Assembly: GCF_001077535.1 (NCBI RefSeq)
Contig: NZ_CP011968.1
Location: 682,001 to 746,000 of the forward strand
Source: Clostridioides difficile ATCC 9689 = DSM 1296
Lineage (GTDB): Bacteria; Bacillota; Clostridia; Peptostreptococcales; Peptostreptococcaceae
Direction: 5' to 3'
Length of the DNA stretch: 64,000 nt
The notes beneath the pieces were generated by a model. It was not told the DNA's origin. It did no database searches and worked only from the letters and a program-made list of their open reading frames with translations. The position numbers and the translations under genes were made by a program. Shown in pieces: positions 35,659 to 43,935 of the stretch (the first letter of the stretch is position 1; each line of letters starts with the position of its first letter).

Positions 35659-36195
35659 ATGGAATATAAAAGTCCTGTATATGGAATCATCGCAGTGCCA
35701 ATCGAAAAGATAGAATCTAACGACTATAATCCAAATGCAGTAGCCCCACCAGAAATGCAGTTGTTGTATAAAAGTATAAAAGAAGATGGGTATACAATGC
35801 CAATTGTCTGTTATTATAATGAGGAAAAGGATAAGTATATTATTGTAGATGGTTTTCATAGATATAGAGTAATGCTTGAAAATGAGGATATATATGATAG
35901 AGAAAATGGACTTCTTCCTGTTTCAGTAATTGATAAATCTCTTGATGAAAGAATGGCAAGTACTATTCGACACAATCGTGCAAGAGGTTCTCATAATGTG
36001 GATTTAATGAGTAAAATTATAACTGAACTTTGTGAAATTGGAAAATCTGATGAATGGATATCAAAGCACCTGGGTATGGAAGTTGATGAAATTCTTAGAT
36101 TGAAGCAAATAACTGGATTAGCTTATTTATTTAAAGATAAAGAGTTTGGTAATGCATGGATTCCCTTTGGCTCTGATATAGAAGAAGAAAATTAA
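35659..36195 (+). CDS. IbrB-like ParB/Srx-fold protein
   Basis: 178 aa. The ParB-like nuclease fold is visible in VPIEKIESNDYNPN, the DGFHR motif (64-68) and RHNRARGSHNV (box II-like), with a C-terminal HTH-like region (EWISKHLGMEVDEILRL). It pairs with IbrA in one operon. Relatives bind nucleotides and DNA and regulate genes; a direct DNA-modifying or defence role is possible but unproven. The ATG at 35659 follows GGAG with normal spacing. Confidence 0.85.
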   Translation: MEYKSPVYGIIAVPIEKIESNDYNPNAVAPPEMQLLYKSIKEDGYTMPIVCYYNEEKDKYIIVDGFHRYRVMLENEDIYDRENGLLPVSVIDKSLDERMASTIRHNRARGSHNVDLMSKIITELCEIGKSDEWISKHLGMEVDEILRLKQITGLAYLFKDKEFGNAWIPFGSDIEEEN

Positions 36196-36285
36196 ATAGA
36201 TTTATTAAAAGAAAAAGATTTATTAAAAAAGAAAATTTAAAATATATATTAAAAAATAAAGAGTTTTAATATTATATGTAAGTAC

Positions 36286-36326
36286 AGAAAAAAGAGTAGG
36301 AAAATTATCCTATTCTTTTTTTATTT
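36286..36326 (+). terminator. ibrAB terminator
   Basis: AAAAGAGTAGG pairs with CCTATTCTTTT and is followed by a T-rich stretch. The remaining bases to 36617 are AT-rich without a gene. Confidence 0.85.
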
Positions 36327-36617
36327 TTATAATTATACTCTTAGAAAAAATAAAATTATATAACTAAATGTATTTTAATACAAGTTTATTTATAAAAAAA
36401 TAGTATTAAATTGTATATTTATATCGTTTTTAATAAAAAATAATCACATTTTATTTAAAAATGAATAATATATAGTAAATAGTAATTAAGCTATAAAAAA
36501 TTGTATAAACTCTATATTATTTATTTAAAATAGATATTTATGAAAGATTAATTAGAAAAATTTTAGAGGTAAAATAAGAAAAAAAGATACTTATTTAATC
36601 ATTTAATCTTATTAAAG

Positions 36618-36645
36618 ACCTATTAAAACTACCAGTTATAATATA
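36618..36645 (+). promoter_or_regulatory. candidate sporulation (sigma-K-like) promoter of cotJ
   Basis: ACC at 36618-36620, 16 bases, TATAATATA at 36637-36645. This fits AC-N16-17-CATAnnnTA except for the first base. An alternative sigma-E-like -10 (GTATACAAT) lies at 36652-36660. Only the location before coat genes gives weight to this call. Confidence 0.35.
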
Positions 36646-36710
36646 GAACCAGTATACAATTTTTAAAAATAATGCTATTTTAAAATTCTAAAAATTAAGG
36701 AGGATAATTA

Positions 36711-36932
36711 ATGGGATATTTAAAAGAGGATAAACAAGACTATTGTTGTGAATTTGCTAGACCATACATCAATCGTCAAATTTATGATGACACATACAAT
36801 CCAAAAACAGCATTAAAAAGAGGTACTTTATTTCCTGAATTAGATTTAATAGAGTCAAATAACTATAATGATTGGCTATATGCAAATCCTAAAAATAGAG
36901 TTAGAGCTAAAAAAGGGGGTAACATGTACTAA
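36711..36932 (+). CDS. cotJA: spore coat protein CotJA
   Basis: 73 aa. It is recognised by the CotJA pattern: a short acidic start, ARPYINRQIYDDTYNPKTALKRGTLFPEL in two adjoining blocks, and a basic C-terminus. It is a component of the spore inner coat, made in the mother cell. The stop overlaps the cotJB start by one base (TAATG), so translation is coupled. RBS AAGGAGG. Confidence 0.85.
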   Translation: MGYLKEDKQDYCCEFARPYINRQIYDDTYNPKTALKRGTLFPELDLIESNNYNDWLYANPKNRVRAKKGGNMY

Positions 36933-37195
36933 TGTCATTAAATAGAAGAGAACTTTTAGAGAGAATTTCAGAATATCAATTTGCCTGTATAGAATTAAAT
37001 TTATATTTAGATAACAATCCAAGGGATAAGAAAGCTCTTGATTCATACAACAGATACTGCGATAAATTTACACAAGCTGTGTGTGATTATGAATCTAAAT
37101 ATGGAGCATTAACTAATTTTGGATATGAATCAAGTGAATATCCTTGGTCATGGATATCTGAACCTTGGCCATGGGACAAATCATTTTATAAATAA
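36932..37195 (+). CDS. cotJB: spore coat protein CotJB
   Basis: 87 aa, with the CotJB signature: a helical LLERISEYQFACIELNLYLD, a Tyr-rich middle, and the C-terminal aromatic stretch YPWSWISEPWPWD. It is needed with CotJA and CotJC for one sub-layer of the coat. The start overlaps the cotJA stop. Confidence 0.87.
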   Translation: MSLNRRELLERISEYQFACIELNLYLDNNPRDKKALDSYNRYCDKFTQAVCDYESKYGALTNFGYESSEYPWSWISEPWPWDKSFYK

Positions 37196-37256
37196 AATTA
37201 TTAAACTTTAAAATTAGATTTATTATTAAATATATATTAAGGAGGAGTAAGATAAT

Positions 37257-37829
37257 ATGTGGATTTATCAAAAAACACTGGAACATCCAGTTAACATAAG
37301 ACAAGCAGACCCTAGAATGGCAAAATATATCATGACTCAGTTGGGAGGACCTAATGGTGAGTTGGCAGCTGCAACTAGATATCTTCAACAAAGATATACT
37401 ATGCCAACTGGAAAATCTCGTGCACTTTTAACTGATATAGGTACAGAGGAAATGGCTCATGTTGAGATAATTTCTTCAGTGTTATATCAATTAATAGGCA
37501 ATTGTACTCCAGAAGAGCTTAAGGCTGCTGGACTTGGTAGTAATTATGCTAATTTTGGACATGGTCTTCAGCCAGTAGATTCTAATGGAGTAAACTTTAC
37601 TACAAGTTATATTAATGTCTTTGGCGATTCGGTAACTGATTTACATGAGGATATGGCTGCTGAACAAAAAGCATTGGCTACGTACTATCAATTAATAAAT
37701 TTAACTGATGACCCTGATTTGAAAGATATATTGAGATTTTTGGGTGAGAGGGAAGTAGTTCACTATCAAAGATTTGGTGAAGCATTAATGGATGTTTATG
37801 AGTTTACAGAGTGCAAGCATCAGTTTTAA
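37257..37829 (+). CDS. cotJC: spore coat manganese catalase CotJC/CotCB
   Basis: 190 aa of the non-haem (di-manganese) catalase family. It has the ferritin-like four-helix pattern with metal-ligand motifs: the N-terminal YQKTLEHPV, Glu in GPNGELAAA, EEMAHVEI, DLHEDMAAE and REVVHYQRFGE. It breaks down H2O2 at the spore surface. The length is that of the short coat type. It is the third gene of the operon, 61 bases after cotJB, with its own AAGGAGGAG. Its last codons (KHQF-stop) are copied in the tandem array behind it. Confidence 0.9.
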   Translation: MWIYQKTLEHPVNIRQADPRMAKYIMTQLGGPNGELAAATRYLQQRYTMPTGKSRALLTDIGTEEMAHVEIISSVLYQLIGNCTPEELKAAGLGSNYANFGHGLQPVDSNGVNFTTSYINVFGDSVTDLHEDMAAEQKALATYYQLINLTDDPDLKDILRFLGEREVVHYQRFGEALMDVYEFTECKHQF

Positions 37830-38245
37830 TGAATAATTAAAAGTGAATGGAGAGTAAGCATCAGTTTTAATAAAGAATTAAAAGTGAACAGAGAATAAGC
37901 ATCATTTTTAATGAAGTATCAAAAGTGAATGGAGAATAAGCATCATTTTTAATGAAGAATTAAAAGTGAATGGAGAGTAAGAATAAGTTCTAATGAAGAA
38001 TTAAAAGTGAATGGAGAGTAAGAATAAGTTCTAATGAAGAATTAAAAGTGAATGGAGAGTAAGAATAAGTTCTAATGAAGAATTAAAAGTGAAAAGAGAA
38101 TAAGCATAAGTTCTAATGAAGTATTAAAAATGAAAAGAGAATAAGCATAAGTTCTAATGAAGTATTAAAAATGAAAAGAGAATAAGCATCATTTTTAATG
38201 AAGTATCAAAAATAAAAAGAGTGTAAATATTAGCTCTAATAAACT
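37815..38245. repeat. 41-bp minisatellite seeded by the cotJC stop codon
   Basis: About ten units of AATGAAGAATTAAAAGTGAA plus TGGAGAGTAAGAATAAGTTCT. Early copies contain AAGCATCAGTTTTAA, identical to the last four codons and stop of cotJC. The period is 41 bp (for example 37992 to 38033). Confidence 0.9.
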
Positions 38246-38250
38246 ATCAA

Positions 38251-38298
38251 AATAAGAGGTAAAAGTTTTAGTTGATTTCTTTTATCTCTTATTTTTTA
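38251..38298 (+). terminator. terminator behind the cotJ operon and array
   Basis: AATAAGAGGTAAAAG pairs with CTTTTATCTCTTATT and is followed by TTTTATT. Confidence 0.75.
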
Positions 38299-38458
38299 TT
38301 GATTAAACAGATTACTTTGCTATTTAAATATATTATTTTAGCAAAAAAAGTCCAATCAAAAGTTCAAAGTATTACCATAGTTCAAAGCATTGCCGTTGTT
38401 AGTAAGTTTTTTACAATATTTTTTATTTACTCTTTGGATAATCAAAAGAAATAAAAAA

Positions 38459-39097
38459 TCATATCTCTTTTTTTATATTTCTGTACACTTTTGGAGAATA
38501 TCCCGTTTTTTCTTTAAAACATTTACTAAAATAGATTATTTGATGAAAAACAACTTTTATAGCAATGTCACTTATTAGCTCATTTGTGCCTTTTAGAAAT
38601 TGAGTTGCTTTTAGTAAACAAAACTCAGTAAAATATTTACAAGGTATAGTATTTAAACTTAGTTCAAATCCTCTGGAACACTCTGATTTATTGATATTAT
38701 CACTGCTTGATAGTACTCCAAAATTAAGTTTTCACAATAGTACCCTTCAATATAATGTAAAACAATAGTATTTTTCAATATAACGTAAAATTTTTTGCAT
38801 ATGGATATTAATTATATTTTTGTGTTTTATTGGTGGCAAAACAATATTTTTTATCATAATAAGCCAAAGGAAAGAAACAGAAACTAATGCTTCATACATA
38901 TACAGTTCATTTTTACTTTTTTCTAACCTTATTAATCGTTGTAGAATAGAAAACACTTTATTGCGCCAATTATATTTATGTGTAAAATGATAAATAGCGA
39001 ATTGTTCGTTTTCTGTTATTCTATTTACTAACGATTTTACTGGATTTCTAACATAAAAATACTTTTCTTTTTTACAGCCTATTCTTACTTTTCCCAT
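38459..39097 (-). pseudogene. broken AraC-family regulator
   Basis: The 5' portion (39097-38747) encodes a helical link ending LRYIEKYY, where a short duplication (ATATTGAAAAATACTATTG / ATATTGAAGGGTACTATTG) and a frame change break it. In other frames the sequence continues through PCKYFTEFCLLKATQFLKGT, ISDIAIKVVFHQIIYFSKCF and KEKTGYSPKVYRN to a stop at 38459. This is the double-HTH C-terminus of an AraC regulator. The N-terminus is also shortened. It lies next to ogt, a common pairing (Ada-like), so it was probably the ogt regulator. Confidence 0.8.
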
Positions 39098-39413
39098 TTG
39101 AAAGTATTATGATATTACTTGATGTTATATCGATATTTTTTTGGTCTATTTAGTGATAAAATTATAATATACACTTCTATAAAAGTTAATACAGTAGGAA
39201 GCTTAAATGTATGAATTTTATATTCATCAAAAGGAAAGGGAAAAAAGGATGAACAGATGCAGGTAAATATAAAACTAATATGATATGAGGATAGATATTA
39301 TAACGAAAGTGTAGTTAGAAGGAAATTATATTAGTATGTTTTTACATAATGGTAGATAGAAAAGAAGTGTCTAATGATTTGAGTGAAGTTTTCAGAATAT
39401 AAGGAGGAATTGT
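39098..39413. other. gap before ogt
   Basis: 316 AT-rich bases with no gene; this is the shared upstream region of the broken AraC gene and ogt. Confidence 0.4.
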
Positions 39414-39947
39414 ATGCAATATATTAGCTATTACCATAGTCCAATTGGAAATATTCTTTTAGCATCAGATAATATTGGGTTAACTGGTCTTTGGTTTGAG
39501 AATCAAAAGTATTATGCTTATAATCTTGACCAAGAACATCAAGAAAAAGAATTGCCAATTTTCGAGCAGACAAAGAAATGGTTAGATATTTATTTTTCGG
39601 GAAAAGAACCCAATTTTACACCATCACTCCATATGGTAGGTACTCCTTTTCAGATTACAGTGTGGAAAATTTTACAACAAATACCATATGGTAAAACAAT
39701 CACTTATGGAGAAATTGCATATAAAGTTGCTCAACAAAAAGGAATATCTAAAATGTCAGCACAAGCAATCGGTGGTGCAGTAGGGCATAATGGAATCTCT
39801 ATTATTGTTCCATGTCATCGTGTTGTAGGAACAAATGGGAGTTTGACTGGGTATGCTGGTGGAATTGATAGAAAAATAAAATTGTTATCTTTAGAAAAAG
39901 TATCTGTGCAACATTATTTTATCCCAAAGAAAGGGAGTGCATTATAA
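39414..39947 (+). CDS. ogt: methylated-DNA--protein-cysteine methyltransferase
   Basis: 177 aa suicide DNA-repair enzyme. It takes the methyl group from O6-methylguanine (and O4-methylthymine) onto its own cysteine. The active site Cys134 is in VPCHRVV, preceded by GTPFQITVWKILQQIPYGKT (the Asn hinge and Arg-finger region is replaced by family-typical residues) and AQAIGGAVGHN. The start follows AAGGAGGAATTGT. It is probably monocistronic; the broken AraC gene is divergent. Confidence 0.93.
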   Translation: MQYISYYHSPIGNILLASDNIGLTGLWFENQKYYAYNLDQEHQEKELPIFEQTKKWLDIYFSGKEPNFTPSLHMVGTPFQITVWKILQQIPYGKTITYGEIAYKVAQQKGISKMSAQAIGGAVGHNGISIIVPCHRVVGTNGSLTGYAGGIDRKIKLLSLEKVSVQHYFIPKKGSAL

Positions 39948-40039
39948 AGCCATTAAATTTAGAAATTCTTAATCATTTATTTGATATACAAACATCTAAT
40001 TTTGAAAGCAATAACTTGCAATTTTAAAAAATGATTATT

Positions 40040-40714
40040 TAAACTATATGTTATACAACCTTATTCCTAGTAAACATTATACAACTTTAGAGGTAGTTTT
40101 TAGAGCTTGTATTTTGGAAGTTTATTTTCATTTTTCGTGTGAGTAGTTATATGTTTAGATGCAGTAATTTATATGCTACAAACAGGAAAACAAGGAGCAG
40201 ACAAAAAATATTTAGATAATATGTTTTTTGTGAAAGGTTATGTTGAAGAACTTCTATTTTTAGACAACAGTTATGATATTGTATTTTCATGTATTGTATT
40301 TCATCATTGTACAAATGTTCAAAATATATTTTGTATATTTTGGAAATGGTAAGAGTGTTAAATGTAAGGGGAAAATTTATAATGTTTGATACTTAAGCTA
40401 CTCATTAAGTATTAAGAACCATACAAGATAAGGTTGAAATTTATATGCTTCGTTTTATGTAAAAAATGTAAGTGAGTTAGAAATGAAAGAATTATTTATA
40501 AAAAATAGATTAAGTATTGGAAAATATGAAAAATAGATGTTGAACAAAACTTAGTCGATTGGTTAAATTTAACCAAACACTTAAAGTATCAAAAGAAAAA
40601 ATTATTACTCTTAAGCAAGAAGATATAAATGGAAAAATGAAAACAAGATTTTATCCTTTTATAAGTGATAAGGGGATGTGTTTTAATCAAAGATGGACTT
40701 TTATTTTAGGCTGA
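40040..40714 (+). pseudogene. decayed class I SAM-dependent methyltransferase
   Basis: Pieces of one methyltransferase lie in order but in different frames: MLQTGKQGADKKYLDN, VKGYVEELLFLDNSYD, IVFSCIVFHHCTNVQN (motif II/III), KVEIYMLRF, VSELEMKELFIKNRLS, LVDWLNLT, and the end KMKTRFYPFISDKGMC...NQRWTFILG-stop. Several frameshifts and stops separate them, so it is not functional. Confidence 0.75.
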
Positions 40715-40740
40715 AAAATTATATAACTATATTATAGGAT

Positions 40741-40790
40741 ATAAGGGAGATACACAACTTTTTAGTGTCCAATCTCCCTTATTTTTTATT
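40741..40790. terminator. bidirectional-looking terminator
   Basis: ATAAGGGAGAT at 40741-40751 pairs with ATCTCCCTTAT at 40772-40782, followed by ATTTTTTATT. Confidence 0.8.
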
Positions 40791-40959
40791 ATTATATCAA
40801 GACTCATTTAGTCGTGTTAATTTTAGGATAAAATGAGTATTTTTTTAATAAATTATTTATAAGTAAAGTGTGTTGTCGGATAATCAGTATTTCTGTATAA
40901 AATTTGGTATAACTTTAAAGAAGTATGTGAAATTTTCAGGTATTTTTTACTATAGTATA

Positions 40960-41598
40960 TTATTTAACTGATTTTAATTTAGCAATATCATTCGAATTCT
41001 TAGATGTGACTATCTCTATATTATTTAAATCATTTTTAATATCTGATGTATCTTTTACTAATGAAGAGGTATGTTTAATCACTGTATCTAATGTATTTCT
41101 GTTAATTTTTACATCTGACTTAATTTCTGTAACATCACTCTGAATAGTATCAAGTCTACTACTAGTTTCAACTTGTCCAGTTTTTAAGTCTTTAATATCA
41201 GGTTCCATATTGTCTAACCTACTATTGACTTCTTTAATTTCAACTTGCATATCAGTAATACTGTCTTGCATACTATTAATAGTGCCATCCATACTACTGA
41301 TACTGCCTTGCATATCGCTAATAGTGCCATTCATACCACTGATACTACCTTGCATATCGCCAATAGTGCCTTGCATACCACTAATAGTGTTTTCGATACC
41401 ATTGATATTGCCTTGCATACTACTAATAGTGCCTTCGATACCATTGATATTGCTTTGCATATCGCTAATAGTGCCTTCGATACCATTGATATTGCTTTGC
41501 ATATCGCTAATAGTGCCTTCGATACCACTGATACTACCTTGCATATTACTAATATTACCTTGCATTTCCTGTAATAACTCTAATATTTTTTCATCCAT
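40960..41598 (-). CDS. heptad-repeat coiled-coil protein
   Basis: 212 aa from ATG 41598 (GGAG 10 bases upstream; GTG 41601 or 41607 are alternatives). Residues ~10-120 are consecutive 7-residue repeats of the type I-x-G-T-I-S-x / M-Q-x-x-I-x-G with Ile/Met at a and d. They are encoded by 21-bp units that pair into 42-bp DNA repeats. Residues 120-212 form a second, less regular coiled coil (KEVNSRLDNMEPDIKDLKTG). There is no signal peptide or membrane segment. This is probably an elongated trimeric or tetrameric rod. The repeat number is likely variable between strains. The function is unknown. Confidence 0.7.
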   Translation of the reverse strand: MDEKILELLQEMQGNISNMQGSISGIEGTISDMQSNINGIEGTISDMQSNINGIEGTISSMQGNINGIENTISGMQGTIGDMQGSISGMNGTISDMQGSISSMDGTINSMQDSITDMQVEIKEVNSRLDNMEPDIKDLKTGQVETSSRLDTIQSDVTEIKSDVKINRNTLDTVIKHTSSLVKDTSDIKNDLNNIEIVTSKNSNDIAKLKSVK

Positions 41599-42090
41599 CA
41601 CTATCACACTCCTGTTTTATTATTATAACATAATTTAGGTGTTATATTCCACAAACGCTATGTCATATTTAATTTTTAATCATATAATTATCTGCTATTC
41701 AAAACATGGTTAAATATATCTATATTGAGAACGTTTTTATTAATGACTATATTGAGAACTTTTTTATTAATGAATCTTATGTATTGTCTAAGTTTCTAAG
41801 ATACTGTAATAAGTGTTTTTGAGGCATGTGTGGTTATATTTGTATTTAAAACTGCTGGTAATATCATATACTTTTAAATATACCTTAAGTTATTTATATT
41901 GATTACTTGTATTTGAATATTTTGATTAGTAGCTTCCTTTTTATCTCTTTTTATTCTTAGTTTTAAACTTTCATATTTCCTTGAAAATTTATTGGCAATG
42001 AAAGTGCATGAATTTTTTAGCTATTTTTTATGTTACAATATGAATATATAACAATTCGACAAATTGGATTTTTGAAAGGAGTAAAATGTT
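41599..42090. other. gap between divergent genes
   Basis: A 22-bp imperfect direct repeat (TTGAGAACGTTTTTATTAATGA at ~41726, TTGAGAACTTTTTTATTAATGA at ~41753) is the only structure seen. Confidence 0.5.
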
Positions 42091-42504
42091 ATGAAAATGC
42101 CAAAAGAGAGTATTGATACGATTATGTTTGCTCCTTGTGGAATGAATTGTATGGTTTGCTATAAGCATTGTTATCACAAAAAGCCATGTGCTGGTTGTTT
42201 GAATGGCGATACAGGAAAGCCAGAACACTGCCGTAAGTGTAAAATAAAGGATTGTGTCTGTCAAAAAGGGTTGTTTTATTGTTTTGAATGTTTCAATTTT
42301 CCTTGTAAACTCATAAAAAATCTTGAAAAAAGTTATAACAAGAGATATCAAGCAAGCCTTATGGAAAATAGTAAATTTGTTCAGCAGTACGGTTTAGAGA
42401 AGTTTATGCAAAAGCAGAAGGAGAGATATACTTGTTCTAAATGTGGAGGAATTATATTTATTCATGATAGAGAATGTAGCGAGTGTCAAGAAAAAGTGAA
42501 ATAG
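42091..42504 (+). CDS. DUF3795 cysteine-rich protein
   Basis: 137 aa. Cys clusters (APCGMNCMVCYKHC, CAGCLNG, CRKCKIKDC, CFECFNFPC) are the DUF3795 signature; a C-terminal zinc-ribbon pair follows (CSKCGG ... CSECQ). It is a probable metal-binding cytosolic protein of unknown function. RBS GAAAGGAG, 10 bases before the ATG. Confidence 0.8.
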   Translation: MKMPKESIDTIMFAPCGMNCMVCYKHCYHKKPCAGCLNGDTGKPEHCRKCKIKDCVCQKGLFYCFECFNFPCKLIKNLEKSYNKRYQASLMENSKFVQQYGLEKFMQKQKERYTCSKCGGIIFIHDRECSECQEKVK

Positions 42505-42576
42505 CTAAATCACTGTTTATCAAGATAGAAAAAATTGTAATATATATAAAGGTGGATTATATTGAGGTGGTATATA

Positions 42577-43113
42577 GTGATAGGTTTAAAATGTGGTATG
42601 GTTAAATTATTGGAACATCAGATGATATGGGATAAAAGTGCAAAAGATGTCATTATATTATTGAAAAGTATATGGGATAAGACTGCTATTGATATTCAAC
42701 ACATTGGAAGCACTTCTATTCCCAGTATTAGCGCAAAGCCTATTATTGATATTGTTGTAGGTGTTGCTTCTTTAGAGGAAGCTAAATTATACCTCGAAAG
42801 GTTAGAGCAATGTGGAATCGTTTTTCGAGGTCAGGATGTACCAAAACAATTACTTTTTGCTATGGGAGATTTTGAGAAAAATACTCGTACTCACCATATT
42901 CATGTTGTTGAATGGAATAGTGTTGCATGGAATAATTATATCAATTTTCGAGATTATCTAAATACTTTTACAGACAAAGCAAAACTCTATGATAGTCATA
43001 AACAAAAATTAGCATTACAGTTTGAGGACAATCGTAAAATCTATACACAGAGAAAGCAAGAATTAATAAATATTTTGCTGGAAGAAGCACGACTGTGGAG
43101 AATAAATACCTAA
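42577..43113 (+). CDS. GrpB/UPF0157 nucleotidyltransferase-fold protein
   Basis: 178 aa from GTG 42577, chosen because GAGGTGG lies 6 bases upstream and the protein then begins IGLKCGMVKLLEHQ, the usual family N-terminus. A TTG at 42562 also has a ribosome-binding site. The core HIGSTSIPSISAKPIIDIVVGV carries the GS and DxD-like positions of the nucleotidyltransferase fold; THHIHVVEW and INFRDYL are conserved. The biochemical role is unknown, although some relatives resemble CoaE-linked GrpB domains. A second family member lies at 47606. Confidence 0.85.
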   Translation: MIGLKCGMVKLLEHQMIWDKSAKDVIILLKSIWDKTAIDIQHIGSTSIPSISAKPIIDIVVGVASLEEAKLYLERLEQCGIVFRGQDVPKQLLFAMGDFEKNTRTHHIHVVEWNSVAWNNYINFRDYLNTFTDKAKLYDSHKQKLALQFEDNRKIYTQRKQELINILLEEARLWRINT

Positions 43114-43191
43114 AAGAATAAATTCACATTTATTGAGAAATTGAGCAATTATTTTCTTATATTTAGTAAGTAAAAATCTATTTTTGTTGAT

Positions 43192-43238
43192 TAAAAAATA
43201 TCTGTACACACTCATGACTTTAGTCATTGGAGATTCAG
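43192..43238 (+). mobile_element. 47-bp solo IStron remnant (fused left and right ends)
   Basis: It follows TTGAT and starts TAAAAAATATCTG, like the left end of the IStron at 43936. It contains the hairpin ATGACTTTAGTCAT and then ends GGAGATTCAG, like the right end at 44717. This looks like an element collapsed by recombination between its two terminal hairpins. It lies 34 bases upstream of the ClC start codon. Confidence 0.7.
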
Positions 43239-43272
43239 ATTGTGTAGAATTATTGGATGAAGGAGGAATAGT

Positions 43273-43935
43273 ATGAAAAAGGATACATCTCATATTATCA
43301 AACGGGCAGAGCACTTTCAGGTAATTTTGATTGGTGAAGGACTTATGGTTGGGGCTGTGGCTGGTTTGATTGTGCTTTTATACAGGATACTTTTAGGGCA
43401 GGCTGGTACTTGGCTTAGCCAAATTTTAAAATTTGTAGAAGGTTCTACAATAAAAATAATAGCTTGGTTTGCAGTACTTGCAGTACTTGCATGGATTGTA
43501 TCAAAGTTGGTGGACTGGGAGCCAATGATTTCTGGAAGTGGTATCCCTCAGCTTGAGGGGGAAATGACAGGGAAAATAAAACAAGTATGGTGGCGAGTGT
43601 TGCCAACAAAATTTATTGGAGGATTCTTATCACTCATGGGTGGTCTTGCTTTGGGAAGGGAAGGTCCTTCCATTCAGCTTGGTGCTATGGCAGGTAAAGG
43701 TATTTCTAGAGCTCTTGACCGAGGGAAGACAGAGGAAAAATTCCTGTTAACCTGTGGGGCAAGTGCTGGATTATCAGCAGCCTTTCATGCACCACTGGCG
43801 GGTGTTATGTTTTCACTTGAAGAAGTCCATAAAAACTTTTCAGTATCTGTTTTAATTTCTGTGATGACAGCATCTTTGACAGCAGACTATATTTCAGCCA
43901 ATTTCCTAGGAATGGAGTCTGTATTCCAGTTTGAT
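43273..43935 (+). CDS. ClC-family chloride channel/antiporter, exon 1
   Basis: The first 221 codons of a ClC protein. Selectivity-filter motifs are intact: GSGIPQ (GSGIP), GREGPSIQLG (GREGP) and helix packing GASAGLSAAFHAPLAGVMFSLEE. The reading frame ends in VFQFD, exactly where a group I intron-bearing element starts, and continues in frame at 44718. Joined length is 1575 bases, 524 aa, normal for ClC plus a C-terminal RCK_C domain. Without splicing the product would stop directly after residue 221. RBS GGAGGAATAGT. Confidence 0.9.

Noticed and set aside
41210..41638. Plus-strand frame opposite the coiled-coil gene
   Set aside because: It is a shadow of the heptad-repeat gene. The minus strand has the ribosome-binding site and a meaningful heptad pattern.
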